Below, in pieces: positions 9,001-17,429 of a stretch of DNA of 64,000 nucleotides. The notes beneath the pieces were generated by a model. The model had not been told where the DNA came from. It did no database searches and saw only the letters and a program-made list of their open reading frames with translations. Position numbers and translations under genes: made by a program. The stretch spans positions 1-64,000 of the forward strand of contig NZ_JADPIB010000003.1 of NCBI RefSeq assembly GCF_015767265.1, given 5' to 3'. The stretch comes from Aureivirga marina (lineage in GTDB: Bacteria; Bacteroidota; Bacteroidia; Flavobacteriales; Flavobacteriaceae). Position 1 is the first letter of the stretch; every line of letters begins with the position of its first letter.

Positions 9001-12000
9001 CCGTTTCTTTTTCTGTTAAATTGAAAATTTCAAATCCATCTGTATCAGAATCACATTGTTCAAATTTTGTAGGATTATTAATTTCAGGAGTATTTACAAC
9101 ATTTAATTCTAATTCTACAATTTTAAAACATCCAGTAATTGCATCTTCAACACGGATATAAATAATTTCTTGGTATGGAGAAAGATTTGCATGATTCGCA
9201 ATATTTGTCAAAGGACTAACAGCATTTTCTGCATTTATTTCAGTTAAATAAAAAGAAACATTTACATTTCCTAAAGCTGTTACAATTTCAGTTTCAACAT
9301 AAGAGAAATCAAAAGTTGTAAACCCATTACTATTTACATCACAAGTTGCAATTGCATCTGGAGTTGTAGGATTTGGAATATCTAAAACATTTACTGTAAA
9401 TGAAGTTGTAGAAAAACACCCAGTATCTGTATCAAAAATTCTAACAAAAATTTCAAAATTATAAGGATTTATAGAGTTGATATAATCATTAGATAAATCA
9501 ATTGATCCTGAATTATTTTCTGCATTTAGTTGTGTTTCATGATATGAAACTACATAGTTTGTTTGTCCTTGTTTATAATAATCATTATAAAAAGATAAAT
9601 CTAAATTAATCACACCATCCGAAGGCTCAACATCACAAATATCATAAACTTGCACAGCAGGAGTTGTAGGATTTGCAATTACTTCAATATTAAAAGAAGC
9701 AACAGTTGTACAACCTGTAATTGTATTTTCTAAAGTATAATAAATAGTTTGTACAGGAATTGTTGTATTCTGATAATTTGCTGGATTTGGAATTTCATTT
9801 GTATTAGAAGTTGCATCTAAATAGCTAGGGAAATATTTAATAATCATTCCAATTTGACCATTTAATAATCCATCTTCAGCTAAAGTTAAATCAAAGAAAA
9901 CATAACCATCTTCATCAGAACATTCTTTCAAATTTTCAATAGGATTGATAATTGGTTTTGGATTTACAACAATATTAAAACTTGTTGCACCAAAACAATT
10001 TTCAGCATCTGAAGAAACTTTTACCCAAATTTCTTGAAAATTATTACTACTTGCTGTGTTTTGGAAACTTGTCAATTCGTCTGTAGGAATTTTAGAGGCA
10101 TCACTTAAACTTGCATCTGTAAAATATTCAAATGCAGGGTTTACAAGTGTTGTCATATCAACGATATTTGGCTCATTTAATGTTAAATTAAATAAAGTTT
10201 CTCCATCATAATCATCATCACAAGCAACTAGATTTGGAACATTCTCATTTACATTAGGAATATTTAAAACTACTAAATGAACTTCTGTATAAGTTGTACA
10301 TCCATTGATGTCATCTTGTAAATGTACATATAAAGTTGTGTCTCCAGTTGTATAATTATTAGGTAATGGATTAATCGCTGGATTTGTTATATCTGCTGGA
10401 GATAAATAATATCCTAGGATTGAAATATCTGGAATACTATTGATAATTGTATCATTAAATCCAGGTAAGAAAAACGATTTAATTCCATCATGAACAATAT
10501 CATCACATTCTTCAAAAGTATATTCTGTTGGATTTGTAGGGAATGCATCTAAAACTACATCAAAAGAACCATAATTTAAACATCCAGTTGTTGGATCTTG
10601 TAAACGATAATAAATTGTAGTAGAACCAGAAGCAAAACTTGTCGGAGTTGTAATAATATCTCCGTTTCCACCTAAAGAAGAAACTTCTGTTTCATGATAA
10701 GTGATATTAAAAAGTCCATTACTTGTTAAAATATTTTCATTTGTAGTTAAATCCCAATCGATAGAACCATCTAAATCAATATCACATTCTTCAAGTGGTG
10801 CAACAGCAATGATTTGTGGGTTTCCATATACAATAATATCAATAGGATTACTTCTAGAAACACAACCTAAAGAACTTGAAGCTTCCACTTGTACAGTACT
10901 TCCATTTGCAATAGAAATTGAAGAAATATCTTGTGTTGCTGGAATTAAAGCACCATTTAAATAAAAACTATACGTATAATCAGGTGAATTTTGGAAAGCA
11001 TTTGTAATTGAATTTAAATTAAAAATACCTGAATTTGAATCACCAACCGCACAAGTACTTAAAGAAGTTGTAGTAAAACTTGAATTAAAAACTGGATTTG
11101 GATCTACGATTAATGTATAACTTCCATCTGTTGTACAAACAGAATTTAAGTTTGAAGTAATTGTAAAATAGATTGTTTGAATTGAAATTGTTGTATTTGT
11201 AAATGCTGTAGGATCTCCAACTAAATTAGAAAGAGCAGCATCTATATAATATTTAATTTCAAAATCATCAGGATTTGAGCCATTTAAAATTTCTGCATTA
11301 TTTTGAGTTAAATCAAAAGAAGCAAAACCATCATTTGTATCTGTGTCTGTAGCAATTCCATCAAAATCACAAGTGTGTAAATCAGGAATATTACTTGAAA
11401 TATTTAAATCAAAAACTGCGATATCAAAAGAAGTTAATGTATAACAACCAGTTGTATTATTTTCTTTTCTTACCCAAATTGTTTCTGTACCAAAAGCAAC
11501 TTGATTTACATAAGGAAAAGAAAGAACACTTGAAGAATTATGCGCGTTATTCTGATTTGAATAATATGAAATAGAAAAATCTGAAGCACTATCACCATCT
11601 AAAACAACTGGTGAAATCATAGTGTCAAAATTAAAATCGAAAAATCCATTTCCATTTGTAGAACACTCATACCAATTTGTAATTGTAGGAATATTTGGCG
11701 TATCGATAAAATTAATATCCAAAGAAGTATTTTTCGGGCAACTTCCATCAGAAAAAGTTACAATTACTTCATAAGTTCCATCTGTATTTGTTCCAAATTG
11801 ATTGATTGTATATTGATTTGGTGGAGTTTGCGTAGGTAACGTGTTTTCAGTTCCACCAGAAATAAATTTCCAAGTATAATAAGCATTTGGATAATTTTTT
11901 ATTTTAATTGTATAAGTATCACCATCACAAACATCAATTTCTTTTGTACCATTTGGAATGTCAATAAACTCTGCTTTACTTGTAATTAATGATTGAATAA

Positions 12001-13111
12001 ACGGAGGTAAACCTTGTGTTGCCAAACCTGTTCCTAAGTTTATTGCGTCTTCCGTATAATTACAAATGATTCCTAAATTATCAGGGAATTCAATTACATC
12101 TAAAAAAGGTGTTCCTTGTGAATAAGAAACAGGAACAGTTGCATAAATACGTTTATCTGGACCAAGTTGTAATGATCCTCTAAACCCACTTTGAGATTTC
12201 AATAATAATTTAGAAGCAGAAATATTAGAAGCTTCTATATTAAATTGATATGTTTTATTCAAATCAGCATTACTATGATAAGTAGAAAGATAAAGTCTCT
12301 CAGAAGAAGGAGAAAACTCTAATCCGTAAGGATGTTCTAAATCTTGTGGATCATCAAATAATTCTTGTTCATTGGATACAATACCTGTTGTTTTGTCAAA
12401 ATCGTATAATAATAATTTACTATCATTTCCATTGTTATCATGATAGTGAGCTGCGGCAAGTTTTTCTCCATTTGGAGAAACTTTTAAATAACCTCTTCCA
12501 TCAATTGCTGTATGTGGAATAGTAGAAATTACAGGTAAATTAATTCCAGCTCCTGTAATTTTATAAGAAAAATATCTGTTGTCTACATGTGAGATAACCC
12601 AAAACGAATTACACTCAGAGCTATGAACGGCAGTAATTTTTTCTGTCCAGTTCGCACTATCAGCTCCAGATAAATTAATTGGACCAAGAGTAATATTTCC
12701 TAAACCTCCGTTTGCTGTAATATCTACAACATAATAGAATAAACCAGCTGTACTATTCTCGGCAGAACCTACGGTGAATAAATAAAACAAGTTTTCATCT
12801 GCGGGATTTGGAACAATTATAGAAGATTGCGTACTAGATGAATCTCCTGAAAGTCCAGAACCATTAGGCATTACATTATGGTTTTTATTCCAAATTGTCA
12901 TTCCATCTGTATAAAACAAAAGTTGACCATCTTCATCTGAAAATGATGCACAACCTTCATGAGTGTTCATCGCTCCATTTTGTAAAACGGAAACGCCTCC
13001 ATTAAAATTCAAACCTGCATTCACACCAAAATACCAATTATTAGCTTCTTGCTGCGCATACATAATACTGCAGGAAATAAATAAAATAAGATTGAATATT
13101 TTTTTAGTCAT
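6071..13111 (-). CDS. Giant T9SS type B adhesin-like protein with 17 Cys/Asp repeats
   Basis: About 2346 residues when started at the ATG at 13111. A longer frame to 13183 is possible, but only the shorter start puts the signal peptide (MTKKIFNLILFISCSIMYAQ) at the N-terminus. The first 400 residues are a propeller-like domain shared with the gene downstream. Then come a PKD/Ig-like part and 17 repeats of about 95 residues. Each repeat has a motif such as ECDDDYDGHTFFDL near its start and a second Cys (TGC) late on. An Ig-like domain follows, and the protein ends in a type B sorting domain (FPEYFTPNGDGIHDYW to GHFNLKR). It should be exported by Sec and the T9SS and sit on the surface; adhesion is inferred. 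Confidence 0.88.
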   Translation of the reverse strand: MTKKIFNLILFISCSIMYAQQEANNWYFGVNAGLNFNGGVSVLQNGAMNTHEGCASFSDEDGQLLFYTDGMTIWNKNHNVMPNGSGLSGDSSSTQSSIIVPNPADENLFYLFTVGSAENSTAGLFYYVVDITANGGLGNITLGPINLSGADSANWTEKITAVHSSECNSFWVISHVDNRYFSYKITGAGINLPVISTIPHTAIDGRGYLKVSPNGEKLAAAHYHDNNGNDSKLLLYDFDKTTGIVSNEQELFDDPQDLEHPYGLEFSPSSERLYLSTYHSNADLNKTYQFNIEASNISASKLLLKSQSGFRGSLQLGPDKRIYATVPVSYSQGTPFLDVIEFPDNLGIICNYTEDAINLGTGLATQGLPPFIQSLITSKAEFIDIPNGTKEIDVCDGDTYTIKIKNYPNAYYTWKFISGGTENTLPTQTPPNQYTINQFGTNTDGTYEVIVTFSDGSCPKNTSLDINFIDTPNIPTITNWYECSTNGNGFFDFNFDTMISPVVLDGDSASDFSISYYSNQNNAHNSSSVLSFPYVNQVAFGTETIWVRKENNTTGCYTLTSFDIAVFDLNISSNIPDLHTCDFDGIATDTDTNDGFASFDLTQNNAEILNGSNPDDFEIKYYIDAALSNLVGDPTAFTNTTISIQTIYFTITSNLNSVCTTDGSYTLIVDPNPVFNSSFTTTSLSTCAVGDSNSGIFNLNSITNAFQNSPDYTYSFYLNGALIPATQDISSISIANGSTVQVEASSSLGCVSRSNPIDIIVYGNPQIIAVAPLEECDIDLDGSIDWDLTTNENILTSNGLFNITYHETEVSSLGGNGDIITTPTSFASGSTTIYYRLQDPTTGCLNYGSFDVVLDAFPTNPTEYTFEECDDIVHDGIKSFFLPGFNDTIINSIPDISILGYYLSPADITNPAINPLPNNYTTGDTTLYVHLQDDINGCTTYTEVHLVVLNIPNVNENVPNLVACDDDYDGETLFNLTLNEPNIVDMTTLVNPAFEYFTDASLSDASKIPTDELTSFQNTASSNNFQEIWVKVSSDAENCFGATSFNIVVNPKPIINPIENLKECSDEDGYVFFDLTLAEDGLLNGQIGMIIKYFPSYLDATSNTNEIPNPANYQNTTIPVQTIYYTLENTITGCTTVASFNIEVIANPTTPAVQVYDICDVEPSDGVINLDLSFYNDYYKQGQTNYVVSYHETQLNAENNSGSIDLSNDYINSINPYNFEIFVRIFDTDTGCFSTTSFTVNVLDIPNPTTPDAIATCDVNSNGFTTFDFSYVETEIVTALGNVNVSFYLTEINAENAVSPLTNIANHANLSPYQEIIYIRVEDAITGCFKIVELELNVVNTPEINNPTKFEQCDSDTDGFEIFNLTEKETEITTDTNLTFQYFINTESAVNNNGIGEITNPSNYTNITNPQTVTIRVNNNGTGCYSLTTLELIVNELPVISQPTPYELCDDGEDGDFSNGLTTFNLVIKDVEILNGETGLVTYHETEDGPAIDKYAPYTNLSPTQSLFVKVQNIETGCESSTILDLIVFPLPHVEDLLTIEECDDDYDGHTFFDLDAIRNLYDPSGLYGITFYETEDNAENDQLPLTDSSYYSIVNNIYVRIQDPASNCFIIREITLVVNPRPAFVTIEDMEACEGDVAGESQFDFLPIEQDIVGTNTNLSVKFFTSQTDAENNIGSIDTNAPFTNSVNPQTIWVRMEFIDTGCYTLTSFDLIVNPKPLIGDPLEYHVCDDDNDGFATFYLNEMNDEALVGQLGVSIRYYLTEEDALNANDSSVSPLPNAYQNTTIDAQDIYVRAENVQTGCFTINSLTLVVEPLPEPNFTPAPLTACDEDGDGVEIFNLNDAIPNILNGALGYDVKFYPTQADANNTSNEITDLENHSSTSTTIIATVINTNTTNLCEVYVSLDLIVHGVDELIVPNPITFCDTDTDGIIQKSMDELTSIIFSSTEGILISYHTTENDATNNANPIVVDHTISNTTIIYVRVEDETTNCATVAEVNFEINLSPEGPDTIDPYVVCGEDGVGTFQLAANMDAVLALNSDISVIYFETEEDAINNENSISGEEYISESGTLWALLTNNITSCTAVISFEIEVKEMPFFEVSDTVVYCIDEIDFSIEVENPSGDYTYQWADFDGNVFAGETESSLAVTEEGIYAVKAFTTDGTPTCESEWKYIVVKKSELPKLTIDDITITDYLTSEGTNNIQIDITNIGIGEYEFSIDGGTTWQTTPFFENVPAGAYQLTIRDIHENGCGEITIDISVVGFPEYFTPNGDGIHDYWTIHGIQNYPEAKIYIFDRFGKSLVQIDPTTQGWDGTRDGQELPSSGYWFTMELTDINGNRIVRRGHFNLKR
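6830..11700 (-). repeat. Coding array of 17 CD(D)xDG repeats in the 2346-aa protein
   Basis: Seventeen protein-level repeats of about 286 bp each. Examples of the key motif, in order, are ECSTNGNG, TCDFDG, ECDIDLDG, ACDDDYDG, QCDSDTDG, ECDDDYDG, VCDDDNDG, FCDTDTDG and VCGEDGVG. The repeats are diverged at DNA level, unlike the array at 49-61 kb. Confidence 0.85.
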
Positions 13112-13395
13112 TATTGTACAATTTTCCCAAAAATAGAAAAAGATTAATGGAAATAATATCGAAGAATAATTTTTTTTTAACATAAATTAACATTGTAAAT
13201 TAAATAACTATATATCAATGTTTTATAAAAATGTAATTTTTTAAGAAAAAGAAAGATTTCATTTTTCTAATAGCATTTTCCGATTTTTTTGTCTTTTTAT
13301 TTTTAAAAATTAAGAGAGATTCACTTTTACAAACAATTTGATATTAGATTTGTTTTTAAAACTTAAAAATTTTCTTTAAAATTTGTTAAATGACT
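13112..13395. other. Non-coding gap between the adhesin and beta-barrel genes
   Basis: Very AT-rich with many homopolymer runs. A CAAAAATA at 13128-13135 reads TATTTTTG on the minus strand and could be the -7 element of the adhesin gene, without a clear -33 partner. I see no terminator, RNA or ORF in the rest. Confidence 0.4.
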
Positions 13396-13497
13396 GAAAA
13401 TTAAGATTTTATTATAATTTGTTGTGATTTTTTTAAACTTTCTGCTTCTATTTAATAAGTAATTTCGATAGTGAATTAACCTTTTAAGAAATTCATT
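13396..13497 (+). promoter_or_regulatory. Leader of beta-barrel gene 1 (copy 1 of a duplicated leader)
   Basis: From GAAAATTAAGA at 13396 to the ATG is 102 bases; the same text starts 100 bases before the second beta-barrel gene. Both end in GAATTAACCTT, an A-rich stretch and TTATG. TAATTTCG at 13460-13467 is a near match to the -7 element. Confidence 0.5.
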
Positions 13498-14145
13498 ATG
13501 AAAAAACTTTTATGCACAATTATTTTAATAGTAGGAATCGTATTCACTACAAATGCACAAGATCCTGAATCACATGAAATTTCATTTGGTGTGAAAGCCG
13601 GGATTAATTTTGCAAGTTTGACAAATACGGGAGTATATAATGTGCAAACTAAAAAAGATTGGACAGCAGGAGTTGTTGTAGAATTTGAAATTTCAGATAG
13701 ATTTTCAATTCAACCAGAGGTTTTATATTCTGCACAAGGTGGGGATGTAAACTTTATTTTACCAAATCCAGCAAACACAGCTGTAATTGATCAGTTTTAT
13801 GCAGATGTTGATTTAGATTATATCAATGTACCGATTTTAGCTAAATTTTATGTTGTAGACGGTTTGACAATTGATTTAGGGCCTCAGTTTGCATTTTTAG
13901 TAAATGATAAAATTAAATTGACAAAAGTGATTCCAACACATCCTCAAGAGACGATTCACAACAGAGAGTTAAATTTACCTCAAAAGAAATCGTTTGGAAT
14001 TGATGGAGCAGTAGGTTTAGGATACAAATTGCCGGAAAGAATTTTTATCCAAGCAAGATATAATTTTGGATTAATCGATGTAGAAGATACAGAGAAATCT
14101 AAAAATTCGGTTTTCCAACTTACTTTAGGATATGAATTTTGGTAG
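13498..14145 (+). CDS. Outer-membrane beta-barrel (porin-family) protein, copy 1
   Basis: 215 residues: a signal peptide ending TTNAQ at about residue 21, then alternating strands of an 8-stranded-type outer-membrane barrel (OMP_b-brl family). Typical elements are FGVKAGINFASL, WTAGVVVEFEISDRFSIQPEVLYSAQG, LDYINVPILAKFY, GLTIDLGPQFAFLV and a final aromatic residue (LGYEFW) for insertion by the BAM machinery. The gene 14343-14972 is a close paralogue, so this is a tandem duplication that includes the leader. The specific role (pore, adhesin or structural) is unknown. A terminator with a GAAA loop follows, so the two copies are separate units. Confidence 0.9.
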   Translation: MKKLLCTIILIVGIVFTTNAQDPESHEISFGVKAGINFASLTNTGVYNVQTKKDWTAGVVVEFEISDRFSIQPEVLYSAQGGDVNFILPNPANTAVIDQFYADVDLDYINVPILAKFYVVDGLTIDLGPQFAFLVNDKIKLTKVIPTHPQETIHNRELNLPQKKSFGIDGAVGLGYKLPERIFIQARYNFGLIDVEDTEKSKNSVFQLTLGYEFW

Positions 14146-14182
14146 AAATATAGAAATATAAACAAACAAGTTGCGAAAAAAG

Positions 14183-14209
14183 AACGGAAGAGAAATCTTC
14201 CGTTTTTTT
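14183..14209 (+). terminator. Terminator after beta-barrel gene 1
   Basis: ACGGAAGA (14184-14191), loop GAAA, TCTTCCGT (14196-14203), then seven T. Confidence 0.9.
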
Positions 14210-14242
14210 GTTAATAAAACTCTTAAAGCTGTTTAAATTATA

Positions 14243-14342
14243 GAAAATTAAGACATTATTATAAAAAATTACAATTTCTTTACCATTTTGACTTTCATAT
14301 TATAACTAATTTAGTTAATGAATTAACCTTAAAGAATTTATT
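14243..14342 (+). promoter_or_regulatory. Leader of beta-barrel gene 2 (copy 2 of the duplicated leader)
   Basis: Diverged copy of 13396-13497. TTTTG at 14286-14290 and TAATTTAG at 14307-14314, 16 bases apart, are candidate -33 and -7 elements, both imperfect. Confidence 0.5.
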
Positions 14343-14972
14343 ATGAAAAAACTTTTAGTTACAATTCTATTGTTAACAGGAGGTATTTTTGCAGCAAAAG
14401 CACAAGACATTTCTTTTGGTGTAAAAGGTGGTGTTAACTTTGCGAATCTAGTTGGAACGGATATTTACGGTGGAGAGTCTAAAACTGGATGGACAGCCGG
14501 AGTTGTAGTAGAATTAGCATTGTCAGATAAATTTTCGATACAACCAGAGGTTTTATATTCAGCACAGGGAGCCAAAAGTAATTTTTCACTTCCAAACCTG
14601 AATGATCCAAATGTATTGGATAAATATAATGCGAACATTAGTTTAGACTATATTAATGTGCCAATTTATGCGAAATATTACATTGTTGAAGGTTTAAGTA
14701 TTGATGCAGGACCGCAATTTGCCTTTTTGGTAGATAATAGTATTGAATTGAAAAAAACAGTTCCATTATTACCAAATCCTGTTACAACAACTACAAAACA
14801 AGATTTACCAGATAAAAAAGATTTTGGAATTGATGGTAGTGTAGGTTTTGGGTATAAAACTCCAGAAGGGATTTTTATTCACGGAAGATATAATTTCGGT
14901 TTAATTGATGTTGAAAGTAACGAAAATGCCAAGAATTCTGTATTCCAAGTTTCTCTTGGATATGAATTTTAA
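14343..14972 (+). CDS. Outer-membrane beta-barrel (porin-family) protein, copy 2
   Basis: 209 residues with a signal peptide ending AAKAQ and the same strand order as the upstream copy: FGVKGGVNFANL, WTAGVVVELALSDKFSIQPEVLYSAQG, LDYINVPIYAKYY, GLSIDAGPQFAFLV and the final LGYEF. The loop after the first strand and the loop before KKDFGIDG differ most between the copies, as expected for surface-exposed loops. The N-terminus MKKLL and the leader are also shared with copy 1. It is probably integral to the outer membrane; its ligand or cargo is unknown. Its own terminator lies at 14999-15028. Confidence 0.9.
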   Translation: MKKLLVTILLLTGGIFAAKAQDISFGVKGGVNFANLVGTDIYGGESKTGWTAGVVVELALSDKFSIQPEVLYSAQGAKSNFSLPNLNDPNVLDKYNANISLDYINVPIYAKYYIVEGLSIDAGPQFAFLVDNSIELKKTVPLLPNPVTTTTKQDLPDKKDFGIDGSVGFGYKTPEGIFIHGRYNFGLIDVESNENAKNSVFQVSLGYEF

Positions 14973-14998
14973 TAAGATTTATAATATTTGTATTTTTG

Positions 14999-15028
14999 AA
15001 AAACGGGAGAATTATCTTCCGTTTTTTT
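14999..15028 (+). terminator. Terminator after beta-barrel gene 2
   Basis: ACGGGAGA pairs with TCTTCCGT (one G-U pair) around an ATTA loop, followed by seven T. It resembles the terminator of copy 1, so it probably came with the duplication. Confidence 0.85.
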
Positions 15029-15041
15029 ATATTTTAAGCTT

Positions 15042-15461
15042 ATGAAACTAATCATAATAAACGGACCAAATCTGAATCTTTTAGGAAAAAGAGAACCTAC
15101 TATTTATGGAAATACTTCTTTTGAAGATTTTCTTTTCGAATTGAAAAAAGAATACCAAAGTAAAGGTGTAGAAATTGAATATTTTCAGTCAAATGAAGAA
15201 GGAAAACTAATTAATAAATTACATGAAACAGGTTTTTCTTATGATGGAATTATTTTAAATGCTGGTGCTTATACACACACATCAATCGCTATTGCAGATG
15301 CGATTGCTGCAATTGATACTCCTGTAATTGAAGTGCATATTTCGAATGTACACAAAAGAGAATCATTTAGACATCATTCGTATCTTTCTGCAAATGCTGC
15401 TGGAATTATTATTGGTTTTGGTTTAAAAGGATATAAACTTGCTATTGAAAGTTTTATGTAA
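15042..15461 (+). CDS. aroQ: Type II 3-dehydroquinate dehydratase
   Basis: 139 residues, close to the usual 140-150 of the type II enzyme. It dehydrates 3-dehydroquinate to 3-dehydroshikimate, the third step of the shikimate pathway, in the cytoplasm. The N-terminal GPNLNLLGKREPTIYG carries Arg17 and the catalytic Tyr22; NAGAYTHTS forms the substrate loop; EVHISNVHKRESFRHHS has the catalytic His and the Arg of the family. A TATTTTTG element at 14991-14998, inside the preceding intergenic hairpin region, could be its promoter. It stands alone, without other shikimate genes nearby. Confidence 0.96.
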   Translation: MKLIIINGPNLNLLGKREPTIYGNTSFEDFLFELKKEYQSKGVEIEYFQSNEEGKLINKLHETGFSYDGIILNAGAYTHTSIAIADAIAAIDTPVIEVHISNVHKRESFRHHSYLSANAAGIIIGFGLKGYKLAIESFM

Positions 15462-15549
15462 ATTTTATCATGATTTTATCAAATGTAAAAACACTTAAAC
15501 CTTAGATATTTAGTAACTTGAATAGGATTTAACTTAAAGTTTTTGCGTT

Positions 15550-16929
15550 ATGAGATTACAGATACTTTTATCGTTTTTGTTTGTCGGATTTTATGGTTTT
15601 TCGCAATGTCCTGATCAAGATTTAGAATTTAATACAGAAAATGAAATCACAGAGTTTTTCATTGATAATCCAGGTTGTACAGAAGTTTTAAGGAATTTAA
15701 AAATATCAGGACTTTCCATTGAAAGTTTACAAGGATTATCTCCAATTACGAAGATATTTGGAAATTTAACTCTCGAAGAAAATTCTACTTTACAATCTTT
15801 GAGTGGTTTGGATAATCTAACACAATTAAATGGAACTTTAATTGTAGAAGGAAATGCAATTTTGGATTTTTCTGGATTAGAAGGATTGACAAGTTTAAAT
15901 GGATTAACAATTTTATCTAATAGTAACTTAACAAGTTTACAAGGTTTACATAATATTACTTCCATTCAACAAGATATTGTAATAGCTGGAAATTTGTTTT
16001 TAACTTCGATTGAAGCTTTAAGTAATTTGACTTCTGTAAATGGAATTTTATATTTTGAATCCAATGCTGCTCTTGAAACTCTAAACGGTTTACAAAATAT
16101 TCAATTTATTGGAGGATATTTTTATTTACTTTCAAACGGATTAACGTCTATTGAGCATTTGAGTAATCTAACTTCTGTGCAACAAGGAATTTATATTGGT
16201 GAAAATGCAGATTTAGCAAGTTTAAATGGTTTAGAAAATCTTTCTTTTGTAAGTTCTTATTTTAGAATTACAGATAATGATTCTCTTACTTCTTTAGATG
16301 GACTTTCTGGTTTTACAACGATTAATACCGCATTAATGATTGATCAAAATGATAATTTACTTTCCCTAGATGGATTAGAAAATTTACAAACAATTACAGA
16401 TTATTTATTTATTGATGATAATGATTCTTTAAATGATTTGACAGCTTTGGAAAGTTTAATTTCTGTTTCTACTTTAGGAATTACAAATAATGAAACTTTA
16501 GAATCTTTGGAGGGATTGGATAATATTCCTTTTTTAATGGATAATTTAGAAATTTCTGAAAATCCGAATTTAAATGTATGTATTGCAATTTGTACTCTTT
16601 TAGAACCTGGAAATGTTGGAGGAAATATAAATATTGAAAACAATGATGTTGGATGTGCAACCAGTTCTGTTATTTGGGATATTTGTGAAACATTATCTGT
16701 GGAAGAAAATAATATAGAATTAGAAAATTTTTATCCAAATCCTGCGGATGAATATATTTTAATTTCTAAAAAAGAATCGATTTCTAAAGTGAAAATATAT
16801 GATTTACAAGGAAAATTAATTCTTGTTAATAATAATTCTGACCAAAAAATAGATATTTCTAAATTAGAGAAAGGAATTTATTTCATTCAATTAGAAAATA
16901 CCAAATTTGAAAAATTGATTGTAGAATAA
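15550..16929 (+). CDS. Secreted leucine-rich (receptor-L-like) protein with T9SS type A sorting domain
   Basis: 459 residues. A signal peptide (MRLQILLSFLFVGFYGFSQ) is followed by a solenoid of about a dozen units reading L.SL.GL.NLT.I.G.L.I..N, spanning residues 40-370, which resembles receptor L-domain or irregular leucine-rich repeats. The C-terminal 80 residues are a T9SS type A sorting domain: NFYPNPADEYILIS, KVKIYDLQGKLIL, DISKLEKGIYFIQL and a final KLIVE. The protein should be exported and released or anchored at the surface. It is the only type A substrate in the window. Its ligand is unknown. A 27-base gap separates it from the VOC gene, so co-transcription is possible. Confidence 0.88.
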   Translation: MRLQILLSFLFVGFYGFSQCPDQDLEFNTENEITEFFIDNPGCTEVLRNLKISGLSIESLQGLSPITKIFGNLTLEENSTLQSLSGLDNLTQLNGTLIVEGNAILDFSGLEGLTSLNGLTILSNSNLTSLQGLHNITSIQQDIVIAGNLFLTSIEALSNLTSVNGILYFESNAALETLNGLQNIQFIGGYFYLLSNGLTSIEHLSNLTSVQQGIYIGENADLASLNGLENLSFVSSYFRITDNDSLTSLDGLSGFTTINTALMIDQNDNLLSLDGLENLQTITDYLFIDDNDSLNDLTALESLISVSTLGITNNETLESLEGLDNIPFLMDNLEISENPNLNVCIAICTLLEPGNVGGNINIENNDVGCATSSVIWDICETLSVEENNIELENFYPNPADEYILISKKESISKVKIYDLQGKLILVNNNSDQKIDISKLEKGIYFIQLENTKFEKLIVE

Positions 16930-16956
16930 CAAAGACTAAATTAAAATATTGAAATA

Positions 16957-17352
16957 ATGAAAATTAAATTAGTAAGCGTACCTGTTGCAGATCAGGAAAA
17001 AGCATTAAAATTTTATACAGAAAAATTAGGTTTTGTAAAGAAATTAGATATTCCTTTGGGAGAAGGAAATAGATGGTTAACAATAGTTTCAAATGAAGAA
17101 CAAGATGGACCAGAAATTTTATTAGAACCTTCTATTAAACATTTTGAGCCTGCAAAAACATATCAAAAAGCATTATTTGATAGTAAAATTCCTTATACAC
17201 AATTTTCAGTAGAAAATGTAGATGAAGAATATGAAAGGTTACAAAAATTAGGAATAGAATTTAGTACAAAACCAACTGTTTTTGGAACTGCAAAATTAGC
17301 TGTCTTCGACGATACATGTGGAAATTATATTCAGATTGTACAAACTTTATAA
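16957..17352 (+). CDS. VOC (glyoxalase/bleomycin-resistance fold) family protein
   Basis: 131 residues that make one complete vicinal-oxygen-chelate domain. The first half opens VSVPVADQEKALKFYTEKLGF and ends EILLEPS; the second half ends AVFDDTCGNYIQIVQ. Candidate metal-binding positions are visible in each half (Glu in EILLEP and Gln/Asn near NYIQI), but the usual first His is not obvious (VPVADQ). The reaction is unknown; related proteins include glyoxalases, dioxygenases and antibiotic-binding proteins. A long hairpin at 17356-17392 ends the unit. Confidence 0.85.
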   Translation: MKIKLVSVPVADQEKALKFYTEKLGFVKKLDIPLGEGNRWLTIVSNEEQDGPEILLEPSIKHFEPAKTYQKALFDSKIPYTQFSVENVDEEYERLQKLGIEFSTKPTVFGTAKLAVFDDTCGNYIQIVQTL

Positions 17353-17355
17353 AAT

Positions 17356-17392
17356 TAAAAATAGCATATTGAAATTTCAGTATGCTATTTTT
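17356..17392 (+). terminator. Terminator after the VOC gene
   Basis: ATAGCATA (17361-17368) pairs with TATGCTAT (17381-17388); the stem continues inward (TTGAAA/TTTCAG) and is flanked by A and T runs. Confidence 0.8.
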
Positions 17393-17429
17393 AAATTAGA
17401 TAAGATTCAGTTAAATACAAAAATGGAAA

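Noticed and set aside
13112-13183. 24-residue N-terminal extension of the 2346-aa protein
   Set aside because: It would put a poor hydrophobic stretch before a perfect signal peptide, and a possible promoter element lies inside it.
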